Made by a program: the position numbers and the translations under genes
Notes under the pieces: model-generated
Database searches by the model: none
What the model was told of the DNA's origin: nothing
Seen by the model: only the letters and a program-made list of their open reading frames with translations
Source of the DNA: DAOTTI01 sp034437795
Lineage (GTDB): Bacteria; Chloroflexota; UBA11872; UBA12225
Direction of reading: 5' to 3'
Assembly (NCBI GenBank): GCA_034437795.1
Contig: DAOTTI010000244.1
Location: 1-33,521 of the forward strand
Length of the DNA stretch: 33,521 bases
Shown: piece by piece, positions 14,701-21,663 of the stretch
Position numbering within the stretch: the first letter of the stretch is position 1
How the letters are laid out: every line of letters starts with the position of its first letter

Positions 14701-14757
14701 CACGTGAACCAGCAGGTGTATCAATCAGGTGGATAAGCAGGTGGACCAGCACCCCGC
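14700..14757. repeat. AGCAGGTGG-type short tandem repeats at the ferredoxin start
   Basis: Successive degenerate units read CAGCACGTGAAC, CAGCAGGTGTAT, CAATCAGGTGGAT, AAGCAGGTGGAC and CAGCACC. They resemble the GAGCAGGTGGTGATCAAG units in the array at 15898-16148. The GTG used here as the ferredoxin start lies within them. Confidence 0.45.
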
Positions 14758-15013
14758 GCCCATGGCCGGCGACGACCTGCAGGCAAAGCCTGGCCCCGGC
14801 GGGCTCACCGTCATCGTCGACCGCGCCGCCTGTATCGGCGCCGCCGACTGTGTCGGTACCGCCCCAACCGTCTTTCAGCTCGACCGGCGCCAGCGCGTCA
14901 TGCTGCTTGATCCCATGACCGTGGACGAGCGCACGCTCCGCCGCGCCGCCGAGCGCTGCCCCGCCGACGCCATTATCCTCGAAGACGCCCAGGGTAACCA
15001 GGTCTACCCATAG
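14729..15013 (+). CDS. Single-cluster ferredoxin, probably [3Fe-4S]
   Basis: A 94-residue protein with the core LTVIVDRAACIGAADCVGTAPTVFQLD and the closing AERCPADAIILED. The cluster motif is C-I-G-A-A-D-C: the central Cys of the CxxCxxC motif is Ala, and the last ligand is in CP. Three Cys ligands predict a [3Fe-4S] cluster, as in the small ferredoxins that feed electrons to cytochromes P450 and similar oxygenases; a non-Cys fourth ligand remains possible. It acts as a soluble electron carrier. No partner reductase or oxygenase is in the window. The GTG at 14729 gives an N-terminal extension of low conservation; an ATG at 14762 is the alternative. The HAD hydrolase gene follows after 64 bases. 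Confidence 0.88.
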   Translation: MDKQVDQHPAPMAGDDLQAKPGPGGLTVIVDRAACIGAADCVGTAPTVFQLDRRQRVMLLDPMTVDERTLRRAAERCPADAIILEDAQGNQVYP

Positions 15014-15077
15014 CCGCTCGCACCCCTCTCACCTACCTTCGAACACCCCCCACCCCTTTTCCTGACTGCTCGCGACC

Positions 15078-15887
15078 ATGTCCCGCTACCGTGCCATCTT
15101 CTTCGACGTCGGTGAGACGCTCGTCTACGCCCATCCATCCGCCGCGGAGATCATGGCCGAAATCTGCGCCGAGGCGGGGCTCCACGTGACCCCCGCCGAG
15201 ATCGAAGCGGCCGACCATCGCGTGTGGACCCGCGTCCAGGAGCGCCAGGCCCGCGCCGGCGCCCCCCTCTACTCCATCTCGCCCGAGGCCTCGGAGCGCT
15301 TCTGGCTCAACGTCTACTGCGAGATCCTGAGCGAGCTCCATCTCCCCTCACCGGCGCGTGATCCCCACCGCGGTCTCGACCAGCGCGTCCCGGCCCCCCG
15401 TACCGCGCGTGAGAGCACCCGCTCGACGTCGTGGGACCCGTTACCCCTCGCCCGGCGCATGCACGAGCGGTTCTCCTCCCTGGAGACCTGGCGCCTCTTC
15501 CCCGACGTGCTCCCCGCGCTGGAGACGATTCAGGCCCGGCGCCGAAACGGTCTCGTCACCGCCGTCATCTCCAACTGGGAAGACTGGCTGGAAACCCTCC
15601 TGGTCAGCCTGGAGGTCGACCGGTACTTCGACTTCTTCGTTGTATCCGCCAGCGTCCAGCTAGAGAAGCCGGACCCCGCCATCTTCCGCTACGCGCTCGA
15701 CCGCGCTGGCGTGGCGCCGGCGGAGGCGCTCCATGTCGGCGATAGCCTCAGCGCTGACGTGGCCGGCGCCCGTGCCGCCGGCATCGTCCCCCTCCTCCTC
15801 GACCGCCGCGGCCGCTACACCTCCAGCCAGACGGGCGGAGCCACCATCATCCGCACCCTCGCCGAACTCCCGCCGCTCCTTGACTGA
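15078..15887 (+). CDS. HAD-superfamily hydrolase (subfamily IA type)
   Basis: A 269-residue protein. Motif I is IFFDVGETLVY, that is D-x-G-x-T rather than the usual D-x-D-x-T, so the general acid at +2 is Gly. The nucleophile Asp is present. Motif II is VISNWEDWLE, motif III is QLEKPDPAIF with the Lys, and motif IV is HVGDSLSADVAGARAAG. The cap inserted after motif I is helical. At about residues 92-125 a Pro/Arg-rich low-complexity stretch (PSPARDPHRGLDQRVPAP) interrupts the cap. Phosphatase, dehalogenase-like or other phosphoryl chemistry is possible; the substrate is unknown. Related HDHD3/REG-2-like proteins also have variable motif I acids. It lies 64 bases after the ferredoxin gene and may share its transcript. 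Confidence 0.88.
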   Translation: MSRYRAIFFDVGETLVYAHPSAAEIMAEICAEAGLHVTPAEIEAADHRVWTRVQERQARAGAPLYSISPEASERFWLNVYCEILSELHLPSPARDPHRGLDQRVPAPRTARESTRSTSWDPLPLARRMHERFSSLETWRLFPDVLPALETIQARRRNGLVTAVISNWEDWLETLLVSLEVDRYFDFFVVSASVQLEKPDPAIFRYALDRAGVAPAEALHVGDSLSADVAGARAAGIVPLLLDRRGRYTSSQTGGATIIRTLAELPPLLD

Positions 15888-15897
15888 GTGCCGTCAC

Positions 15898-16148
15898 GTG
15901 GCGATCAGGTGGTGATCAAAGTGGAGATCAAATGGTGATCGGGTGGTGATCCGCTCGCTGCGCTCGCCGTGATCAAGCAGGTAGCAGGTGGTGGTCCGGC
16001 GCGGCGCGCTCGTGAGCAGGTGGTGATCAAGTCGTGAGCAGGTGGGGACCAAGTCGTGAGCAGGTGGTGATCAAGTCGTGGTCAGGCGCGGCGCGCCTGT
16101 CATCATCAAGTCATGATCTGTTCGCTGCGCCCACCGTGATCACCTAGT
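15898..16148. repeat. GATC-rich degenerate tandem repeat array
   Basis: The array is built of 11-12 base units of the type GTGGTGATCAA. It starts with five near-tandem units (GTGGCGATCAG, GTGGTGATCAAA, GTGGAGATCAAA, TGGTGATCGG, GTGGTGATCC). A higher-order 22-base unit then repeats three times without spacers at 16012-16033, 16034-16055 and 16056-16077: GTGAGCAG followed by GTGGTGATCAAGTC. The middle copy has GTGGGGACC. Interspersed are GCTCGCTGCGCTCGCC and GGCGCGGCGCGC palindrome-like pieces. Ten GATC sites fall in about 250 bases. No reading frame is supported across it. Confidence 0.85.
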
Positions 16149-16368
16149 GACGGGCCTGCACAACGGGTCCGGATAGTGCCAACTCGTGGCCGACCGCCCT
16201 CGCTCCGACAGGGAGAGCTGGCGCCGTGGCCAAGCCCCACGCCCATGGCCCTCGTTCCCCCGCTCCGTGTCGGAGAGGGGGCCAGGGGGTGAGGTCCGTC
16301 CTCCCCTCCCTGCGCGGCCCCGTCCGAAGGGGGTGAGGTCCGCCCCACCACTTGATCACCACCTGATC
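15903..16368. repeat. Perfect 17-bp inverted repeat bounding the array
   Basis: GATCAGGTGGTGATCAA at 15903-15919 has an exact reverse complement at 16352-16368; the match extends outward with one mismatch. The two arms enclose the tandem array and one family A repeat, about 430 bases. The left arm starts 16 bases after the HAD stop and the right arm ends ten bases before the next promoter. Confidence 0.75.
16195..16345. repeat. Family A repeat copy
   Basis: A well-preserved copy: CCATGGCCCTCGTTCCCC, hairpin CGCTCCG-TGT-CGGAG, AGGGGGCCAGGGGGTGAGG, a variable C/T-rich spacer and GCGCGGCCCCGTCCGAAGG with GGGTGAGG. It lies within the inverted-repeat-bounded segment. Confidence 0.75.
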
Positions 16369-16378
16369 ACCACCCCCC

Positions 16379-16407
16379 TTGCACTGCCCCAACCCCGCGG
16401 CTAGAGT
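16379..16407 (+). promoter_or_regulatory. Promoter of the lamin-tail protein, leaderless
   Basis: TTGCAC (16379-16384), a 17-base spacer and TAGAGT (16402-16407), seven bases before the GTG at 16415. The spacing is ideal and implies a start of transcription at the GTG. This also decides the start codon over a TTG at 16379. Confidence 0.45.
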
Positions 16408-16414
16408 TCTCCCT

Positions 16415-17920
16415 GTGCAGCGTGCCGCCTTGTTCGTCGCCCTCCTGGCCATGCTCATCGCCTCCCCCGCCGCCGCGCGCGGTGACCGCCAGGCGCCATC
16501 CGCGCTCTCCTCCACCTCCTGCCACCCCGCTTCGCCCGAAGCCGAGCCAAGCGTGCCGGCCACGTCTGCGCCATCTGGGACGGAGCAGCCGGTCGACGGC
16601 GCGCCGGCCGAGGACGAGCAGGCCACGCCGGCCGCCGCTGCCGCTGCTGGCGTGCCCGCGGAGCAGCCAGACCACGGCGCACGGTGCGCCTGGGGCGAGG
16701 CAGCCTGCGGCCCGGACGAGGCTGAGGCCGGCGTAGTCTGCCGGCAGCGTCGCATCCCTCTCCCCAACGGCTACTTCTTCCCTCTCTCCTCGGCAACGAC
16801 CGGCTACGCGCTCGTCGACGAGCCCGGCGGCCCGCCCTTTTGGACCTCGTACCAGCTCTTGGGCGGGTTCGACGTGCTCGGCTCCCCCATCTCACGGCCG
16901 TTCGTCCTGCCCAACGCCCACGTCTACCAGGTCACCGAGCGGGCCATGCTCGTCTGGCGCCCCGGCCTCTCCCGCGCCGAGCTGGCCGACCTCCTTGACC
17001 TGATGAGCGCCGCCGGCCTCGACGACTGGCTGCTCGCTCGCGGCATCCCGCCCGCCGTGCGCGAGCCGGCCAGCCCCGGCGCTGACCCCGCCGCGGCCGC
17101 TCTGGCCCGACTCGCCTGGCTGGCTGAGCCCGCCATCCGCGAGACGTACTTTGGCCCCTCACCCGACCCGTCCGCCGCCCTGGCCGGCGCACTCGACCGA
17201 TTCGGCCTGCCCACCTCCTGGCCAGAGCGGTTTGAGACCCACGTCACGCAGCGCTTCCAGCGCGGCGTCCTGCGCGTCGCCATCGAGCCGGCGCCGGACG
17301 GAACCCAGCCCCGCGCCGTGCCGCTGCCGGTAGGAACGCTCCTCCGCGAGAGCGGCCTGCTGACGCCCGCGGCCCTGGTCGAGGACAGCCTCGTTGGCGG
17401 CCGCTTGGTCGCTCGCGCGCCACGGCCCCAGCTGGCCTGGCGCTCAGACGCCGGCTGGGGCATCCCCGCTGCCCCCACCATCCAGCCACCATCCCCGGCT
17501 CCGTCGCCCTCCCCGCCCGCTGCGGCGGCCACACCCGCCCCTGCGCCGGCCACGCCCAGTCCTCAGCCGTCCGGCCCGGGCGCGGCCACGCCCGCGCTGG
17601 TCATCCGCGCCGTGGTCAATCAGGGCCGCAGCGAGCACGTCACCATCGCCAATCAAGGCGCCGCCCCCCAGGACCTCTCCGGCTGGACGCTGCGCAGCGC
17701 TACCGGTGGCCAGACCTACGTCTTCCCGCCCGGCTTCACCATCGCCCCCGGCGCCACGGTGAATGTGCACAGCGGCGCCGGCGATCCCGCCACCCTCAAC
17801 CGCCCGCCGGGCGACCTCTTCGCCACCAGGACCAACATCTGGCGTAATACCGGCGACGTCGCGCAGCTGATCGACCCCACCGGCCGCCTCGTCTCCGAGT
17901 ACCGCTATGGCACCCCTTGA
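16415..17920 (+). CDS. Secreted protein with C-terminal lamin-tail-like domain
   Basis: A 501-residue exported protein. From the GTG at 16415 it begins (M)QRAALFVALLAMLIASPAAA, a typical signal peptide. An acidic/Ala/Pro-rich stretch follows to about residue 110. A domain of about 250 residues comes next: FPLSSATTGYALVDEPGGPP, FDVLGSPISRPFVL, VYQVTERAMLVWRP and later FGLPTSWPERFETHVTQRFQ. This is a pattern I associate with uncharacterised exported Chloroflexi proteins. A Pro/Ala/Ser linker (about 370-395) leads to a lamin-tail-type domain (LVIRAVVNQGRSEHVTIANQ, DLSGWTLRSATG, FPPGFTIAPGATV, WRNTGDVAQLIDP, VSEYRYGTP). LTD domains are beta-sandwich modules on many exoproteins, probably for surface or DNA/polymer attachment. 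The end overlaps tlyA by 14 bases. A TTG at 16379 would extend the N-terminus by 12 residues and break the signal peptide. Confidence 0.85.
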   Translation: MQRAALFVALLAMLIASPAAARGDRQAPSALSSTSCHPASPEAEPSVPATSAPSGTEQPVDGAPAEDEQATPAAAAAAGVPAEQPDHGARCAWGEAACGPDEAEAGVVCRQRRIPLPNGYFFPLSSATTGYALVDEPGGPPFWTSYQLLGGFDVLGSPISRPFVLPNAHVYQVTERAMLVWRPGLSRAELADLLDLMSAAGLDDWLLARGIPPAVREPASPGADPAAAALARLAWLAEPAIRETYFGPSPDPSAALAGALDRFGLPTSWPERFETHVTQRFQRGVLRVAIEPAPDGTQPRAVPLPVGTLLRESGLLTPAALVEDSLVGGRLVARAPRPQLAWRSDAGWGIPAAPTIQPPSPAPSPSPPAAAATPAPAPATPSPQPSGPGAATPALVIRAVVNQGRSEHVTIANQGAAPQDLSGWTLRSATGGQTYVFPPGFTIAPGATVNVHSGAGDPATLNRPPGDLFATRTNIWRNTGDVAQLIDPTGRLVSEYRYGTP

Positions 17921-18923
17921 GCAAGGGCCGCGACCTGCCGCGACCAACGGCCAGGGACAACCGCCCCGCGGCGCGCCGGAGCGACCAGACCCTGCGCCCA
18001 GCGCCGGCCAGCGGGCGGGGCGCCGAGCGGACGGCCGCCGTGTCCGGCTGGACGTCGCCCTCGTGGAGCGCGGCCTGGAGACCAGCCGCGAGCGCGCCCG
18101 CCGGCTCATCCTCGCCGGCGAGGTCACCGTCAACGGCCAGGTCGCCCGCGCTCCCTCCATGCTCGTCGGCCCTGATGCCGAGATTGCCATCGCCAGGCCC
18201 ATGCCTTACGTCGGCCGCGGCGGCGTCAAGCTCGCCCACGCCCTGGACCGCTTCCAGATCGACGTGACGGGCCGCGTCTGCCTGGACGCCGGCTCCTCCA
18301 CCGGCGGCTTCACCGACGCTCTGCTCAAACGGGGCGCGCGGCGCGTCTACGCCGTCGACGTGGGCAAAGGCCTCCTCGCCTGGCCCCTTCGCCGCGACCC
18401 CCGCGTCGTCGTCATGGAAGGCGTCAACGTCCGCTATCTGCGCCTGGCGCCCCGTGGCCCTGAGACTGAAGCGCGACCTGAAGAAGGGGCGGCCGCGCGC
18501 CTCGCCCCGCGCGCGCAACAGGGGGCGTTCCTGCCCGAACCCGTCAACCTCGCCACCATCGACCTCGCCTTCATCTCGCTCCGCCTGGTTCTTCCCGCCA
18601 TCGCCGCCCTGCTGGCCGATGATGGGGAGATCATCGCCCTCGTCAAGCCCCAGTTCGAGGCCGGTCCCGCGCACGTCCGCAAGGGCATCGTCCGCGACCC
18701 CGCCGTTCACCGCCGCGTGCTCCAGCAGGTGATCCAGGCGGCGCGCGAGACGGGGCTTCACCCCGCCGGCCTCGCCGCCTCCCCTATCCGCGGCCAGGCC
18801 GGCAACGTCGAGTTCTTCCTCTGGGCCCGACGCCGGCCGCCGGCCGAGCCGTTCAACGAGCCGGCCGCCATCGACGCCGCCCTCGCCGAGGCGCCAGCCG
18901 CCCCTTCTGGTCAGAAGGCGTAG
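17907..18923 (+). CDS. tlyA: TlyA-type rRNA 2'-O-methyltransferase
   Basis: A 338-residue protein of the TlyA/hemolysin A family, which methylates ribose 2'-OH groups of cytidines in 16S and 23S rRNA. The first 45 residues are Pro/Arg-rich and not conserved. The S4 RNA-binding domain follows (RLDVALVERGLETSRERARR, LILAGEVTVNGQVA). The FtsJ-like methyltransferase domain has GRGGVKLAHALDRF, the SAM motif CLDAGSSTGGFTDALL, VYAVDVGKGLLAW, LATIDLAFISLRLVLPAI and IIALVKPQFEAGP with the catalytic Lys. Between these lies a charged low-complexity insert (about 186-205). The end GQAGNVEFFLW is conserved. The gene overlaps the lamin-tail gene start-to-end by 14 bases and its last 13 bases overlap the convergent YlxP-like gene. 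A start further downstream cannot be excluded, but no better codon is seen before the S4 domain. Confidence 0.93.
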   Translation: MAPLEQGPRPAATNGQGQPPRGAPERPDPAPSAGQRAGRRADGRRVRLDVALVERGLETSRERARRLILAGEVTVNGQVARAPSMLVGPDAEIAIARPMPYVGRGGVKLAHALDRFQIDVTGRVCLDAGSSTGGFTDALLKRGARRVYAVDVGKGLLAWPLRRDPRVVVMEGVNVRYLRLAPRGPETEARPEEGAAARLAPRAQQGAFLPEPVNLATIDLAFISLRLVLPAIAALLADDGEIIALVKPQFEAGPAHVRKGIVRDPAVHRRVLQQVIQAARETGLHPAGLAASPIRGQAGNVEFFLWARRRPPAEPFNEPAAIDAALAEAPAAPSGQKA

Positions 18924-19201
18924 ACCTGCTCCACCTCGTAATTCCCTAGCTGCGCCGCGGCGTTCCGCTCGATGAACTCCACGATCTCCGCCACCATCCG
19001 GTCCGCGTGCCGCCCGTCCGACGACACTACGGCGAACCCAAGGCTCGCCACCTGCCACAGGTCGTGGTCATCCACCTCCGCGATGGACACGTTGAACCGC
19101 TGGCGCACCTGGGTGCAGATCGAGCGCACCACGCTGCGCTTACCCTTCAGCGAGTGGTTCTCCGGCAGGATCAGTTGCAGCCGGCACACCCCCAGCACCA
19201 T
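18911..19201 (-). CDS. YlxP-like DUF503 protein
   Basis: A 96-residue protein: MVLGVCRLQLILPENHSLKG, KRSVVRSICTQVRQRFNVSI, AEVDDHDLWQVASLGFAVVS, then ADRMVAEIVEFIERNA. This is the DUF503/YlxP family, whose members often lie in the nusA-infB-rbfA region and are suspected ribosome-associated or RNA-related proteins. The hallmark SLKxKR-x-V and F-N-V-S-x-A-E-x-D-x-x-D-x-W-Q are intact. Here it sits apart from those genes, convergent with tlyA and overlapping its last 13 bases. The ATG at 19201 is directly preceded by a -10-like box, which suggests a leaderless transcript. Confidence 0.93.
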   Translation of the reverse strand: MVLGVCRLQLILPENHSLKGKRSVVRSICTQVRQRFNVSIAEVDDHDLWQVASLGFAVVSSDGRHADRMVAEIVEFIERNAAAQLGNYEVEQVYAF

Positions 19202-19209
19202 ACGCCCAG

Positions 19210-19215
19210 ATTCTA
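19210..19215 (-). promoter_or_regulatory. -10-like box before the YlxP-like gene
   Basis: TAGAAT on the minus strand, eight bases before the ATG at 19201. No clear -35 is seen; TGACGA lies slightly too far upstream. Confidence 0.4.
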
Positions 19216-19252
19216 CGCCGGCACCCGGCGCCTCTCGTCACAGGCGTCACCA

Positions 19253-19445
19253 CTTGTCCCCCCGCTCCGCGTCGGAGCGGGGGCGGTGGGGCCCCGGTGG
19301 GTCAGGTCGTCTCCTCATGGTCCTCGTTCCCCCTCTCCGTGTGGGAGCGGGGGGCGGGGCCAAGCCGCACGGCTGAGCGGAGTGGGGCAGGGGTGCAGCG
19401 CGACCCCGGCCGAAGGGGGGTGAGAGCTCTCCCCGCGTCGCCGCG
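19253..19445. repeat. Family A repeat copy
   Basis: A double copy. CCCCGCTCCG-CGT-CGGAGCGGGG occurs near 19259-19281. It is followed by CATGGTCCTCGTTCCCCC, CTCTCCGTGTGGGAG, GGGGCCAAGCCGCACGG, GGGGCAGGGGTGCAGCGCG, CCGGCCGAAGGGGGGTGAG and CCCCGCGTCGCCGCGTC. The 19202-19668 gap holds nothing else recognisable apart from a short AT-richer stretch near 19525-19580. Confidence 0.7.
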
Positions 19446-19668
19446 TCAGGGCGGGTGCACCGGGGCCAAACGGCGTGGCGCCATGCGCTCCCTGCCCCGT
19501 CGCCGGCAGCCGGCGCATGACCACACGTAAGACCTTTGGGGTCCCCCTGTACCACTTCTTCTTCATGTCCGTTCATGACAGTACAGCCGTACGCCCCGCG
19601 CCGCCGCACCGGTAGGACGCCAAGCGCAGGCGTACGGCCAGACCGCCCCCTGGAGTCTCGTCGCCCGC

Positions 19669-20475
19669 ATGCGCTCCTGGCTTGCCCGCGTTGCCCCCGC
19701 TCCGTGCCCCGCCCTCCCTGCCGCCCCGCCGTCCGCCGCCCGCTATCTCCTGCCTCATCTCCCGCCCCAACCGACAGGCCGCCCCCTGGTGTGGTCAGGT
19801 GCCGGCAGGCCACCGGCGACGGGCACGCCCCCAGGAGTCAGCGCTCATCCCGCGCCCCGACCCCCGCGCCGCCCTCCAGTCTGGTGGGCTGCCGGCACGC
19901 CACATGGCGCCAGTCTGCGGCCAGGACAAGGCTCACATCCCGCTCCTCGTCCGGCGCGTCGCCTGCTAGTCGCCGCCCGCCCCTCCTCGCTAGTGGCGAC
20001 GCTGCTCTGCCTGCTCCTGGCAGCGACCAGCCTCGGCGCCGTCACCCCGGCCATCGCCGCCCCACCCACGTCCTTCGACGTCGGCGCGGCGGAGAGCCAG
20101 TTTCTCGATCTGATCAATGCCGATCGCGCGGCCTATGGTCTCCCCCCGCTCCACCCGGATCCCCGCCTGATGGAGGTCGCCCGCTGGCGCAGCGAGGACA
20201 TGGTGGCCCGCAACTTCTTCAGCCACGACATCGGCGGCTTCAATGTCTACCAGGTGCTCAAGGAGCGCCAGATCCCCTTCCGCCTGGCCGGCGAGAACAT
20301 CGCCTACAACACCTTTGACGAGTCCGAAACCGTGGCCGTCGCGCAGGCCAGCCTGATGCAAAGCCCCGGCCACCGGGCCAACATCCTCCGTCCAGAATTC
20401 AACCTCGTCGGCGTCGGCATCGCCACCGGCCCCGGCCGCAAGACCATCTTTACCCAGATCTTCATCGCCAGCTAA
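19669..20475 (+). CDS. Secreted CAP-domain (SCP/PR-1-like) protein
   Basis: A 268-residue frame; the conserved part starts near residue 130. A hydrophobic export signal, VATLLCLLLAATSLGAVTPA with IAAPP after it, precedes the CAP domain. The domain reads SFDVGAAESQFLDLINADRA, YGLPPLHPDPRLMEVARWRS, FFSHDIGGFNVYQVLKERQI, AGENIAYNTFDESETVAVAQ, LMQSPGHRANILRPEFNLVG and VGIATGPGRKTIFTQIF. The His and Glu residues of the CAP cavity (SHD, GEN, GHR) are present. Bacterial CAP proteins are extracellular or cell-wall associated; their activity is generally unknown. Residues 1-100 are Pro/Arg-rich and resemble translated non-coding DNA. The true start may be a GTG near 19993 that leads directly into the signal peptide. 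The 3' end is partly duplicated just downstream. Confidence 0.85.
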   Translation: MRSWLARVAPAPCPALPAAPPSAARYLLPHLPPQPTGRPLVWSGAGRPPATGTPPGVSAHPAPRPPRRPPVWWAAGTPHGASLRPGQGSHPAPRPARRLLVAARPSSLVATLLCLLLAATSLGAVTPAIAAPPTSFDVGAAESQFLDLINADRAAYGLPPLHPDPRLMEVARWRSEDMVARNFFSHDIGGFNVYQVLKERQIPFRLAGENIAYNTFDESETVAVAQASLMQSPGHRANILRPEFNLVGVGIATGPGRKTIFTQIFIAS

Positions 20476-20542
20476 CAGGCCGCGGTTGGCCGTCGCGCCA
20501 TCGTCCCGGTTGGCTTTGCCCAGATCTTCGTCGCCAGCTCAC
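20476..20542 (+). pseudogene. Decayed duplicate of the CAP gene 3' end
   Basis: In the same frame after the CAP stop, the DNA reads ...VGRRAIVPVGFAQIFVASS, similar to the CAP C-terminus GRKTIFTQIFIAS. TTTGCCCAGATCTTCGTCGC (from 20515) resembles TTTACCCAGATCTTCATCGC (from 20449), a 28-base match with four differences at an offset of 66 bases (22 codons). It looks like a tandem duplication of the gene end cut off by the present stop codon. Confidence 0.5.
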
Positions 20543-20614
20543 TCGGCGCCCTCACCGCCAGCGATCAGTCCCATCACCCCCTTCGGACGGGGCCAGCCTG
20601 CATTATCTCTGGCC

Positions 20615-20870
20615 AGCAAGAAGTTCGCTCTCCCTCTGGGATGGGGTGAGGGCGCCACTTGAGTGATCAGTTCCCTCTCCCAAAGGGAGAGGGCTGGCTT
20701 TTAGCGCGCAGCGAGAAGCTCCCTCTCCCCATTGCAGAGCGTTAGGGCGCACCGGTACCCGCAGCCGGCCTGGCCCACTTCCCTCTCCCAAAGGAGAGGG
20801 CCAGGGCTCCGCTTGGGTGACCAGTTCCCTCGCCCAAAGGGAGAGTTCCCTCTCCGCTGGCCGTGAGTAA
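20615..20870. repeat. Cluster of family B palindromes
   Basis: Five to six units in about 250 bases: near 20626 (GCTCTCCCTCTGGGATGGGG), 20673, 20722, 20781 (CCCTCTCCCAAAGGAGAGGG), 20828 and 20846. Each has a C/T arm and a G/A arm around a short A-rich loop. Spacers repeat CAGTTCCCTC and GGGCT. It lies between the CAP gene and the minus-strand gene ending at 20968. Confidence 0.75.
20673..20701 (+). terminator. Hairpin with T-run, possible terminator after the CAP gene
   Basis: CCCTCTCCC (20673-20681), loop AAA and GGGAGAGGG (20685-20693), followed by CTGGCTTTT. It is a family B repeat copy that happens to be followed by four T residues. Weak as a terminator because of the six-base gap and short T-run. 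Confidence 0.35.
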
Positions 20871-20934
20871 TCCGGGCTAACGGCGCGGACATTCCGGCCC
20901 GTCCCTCCCCTCCGGGGAGGGGGCGCGCTGGCGG

Positions 20935-20962
20935 CTCGCTCCCCCTCCTCGCTCCTCGCTAC
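20935..20962 (-). repeat. GAGTAGCGAGGAGCGAG motif after the stop of the DUF4177-like gene
   Basis: On the minus strand the motif GGGGAGTAGCGAGGAGCGAG begins within a few bases after the TAG stop. The same motif follows the stops at 27130 and 32515. Confidence 0.7.
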
Positions 20963-20967
20963 TCCCC

Positions 20968-21402
20968 CTACGGTAGCGGCAGCCTGCCCTTCAAAAGCTG
21001 CCCGCCCAGCCCCTTCAGCACGTCTGCGCTCTGCGCCCCCGACGGCTGGGGAGCAGCTTCCGGCTGGGCCCGCTTGAACACCAGCCAGCGGTCCGTGCCG
21101 ATCCGCACGTTCCAGGTCGTCGTCGCCGGCGGCTCGGGCGGCGGTGCCTGGCCATAGCGCTCGATCCGCTCCCGACCGGCCTGCTCGCGTGCCGGCGCCG
21201 CATCCACAGCGACGGGCGCCGCCGTGGCCAGGAGCGGCAAAGCAGCCACCAGCTCCCAGCCATCGTCGCCGAGCCGCCGCAGGGTCTCGAAGAACGCTTC
21301 CGGCGCCAGGCCGGTCCACGCCTGGCGGTGAGTAAAGACGACGTTGATGCCCGCATCGGTGGACTCCAGGCGGGCGTACTCCCACTTTGGCATCTTCGGC
21401 AT
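20968..21402 (-). CDS. DUF4177-like small protein
   Basis: A 144-residue protein starting MPKMPKWEYARLESTDAGIN, then FFETLRRLGDDGWELVAALP. The pairing of an N-terminal W-E-Y strand with L-x-x-L-G-x-x-G-W-E-L-V is typical of the DUF4177 family of small cytoplasmic proteins of unknown function. After the core comes a charged, Pro-rich linker, and a third element, NVRIGTDRWLVFKRAQ, completes the expected strand. The C-terminal 30 residues are low complexity. It stands alone between two repeat-rich gaps. A TATAGT box (minus strand, 21414-21419) and GAGGGGCGG lie just before the ATG. Confidence 0.72.
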   Translation of the reverse strand: MPKMPKWEYARLESTDAGINVVFTHRQAWTGLAPEAFFETLRRLGDDGWELVAALPLLATAAPVAVDAAPAREQAGRERIERYGQAPPPEPPATTTWNVRIGTDRWLVFKRAQPEAAPQPSGAQSADVLKGLGGQLLKGRLPLP

Positions 21403-21413
21403 ACCCGCCCCTC

Positions 21414-21419
21414 ACTATA
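21414..21419 (-). promoter_or_regulatory. -10 box before the DUF4177-like gene
   Basis: TATAGT on the minus strand, 11 bases before the ATG at 21402. A TGGCAC about 16 bases further upstream could be the -35. Confidence 0.45.
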
Positions 21420-21491
21420 CGCCGCCGGCGGCCGTGTGCCACAGGTCCACATGGCGCCATGCCATGGCCGGCAGGCTCCTCGTGGGTGATG

Positions 21492-21566
21492 TCCACTCCC
21501 CGTGGCCCTGGTTCCCCCTCTCACGCACGCGGGAGAGGGGCCACGGGGGTGAGGGCTGCCCTCCCT
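21492..21566. repeat. Family A repeat copy (short variant)
   Basis: CCCCGTGGCCCTGGTTCCCC, a hairpin CCCTCTC-ACGCACGCGG-GAGAGGG, then CCACGGGGGTGAGGGC. It lies in the divergent gap before the RraA-like gene. Confidence 0.65.
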
Positions 21567-21663
21567 CCCCACGCGCACCCCCGAATGAGCGCCGGCCACG
21601 TCGCAAGCGCAGTCCGGTATCCTGCTTCCACAAGCCCGCAGCCCTGAGTGAGGAGATCAGCCC

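Noticed and set aside
14729..14738. DnaA box / replication origin near GTGGATAAG
   Set aside because: One near-match only, no cluster of boxes, no AT-rich unwinding region and no dnaA or dnaN nearby.
15898..16148. CRISPR array
   Set aside because: Repeat units are contiguous or degenerate, there are no unique spacers of constant length, and no cas genes are present.
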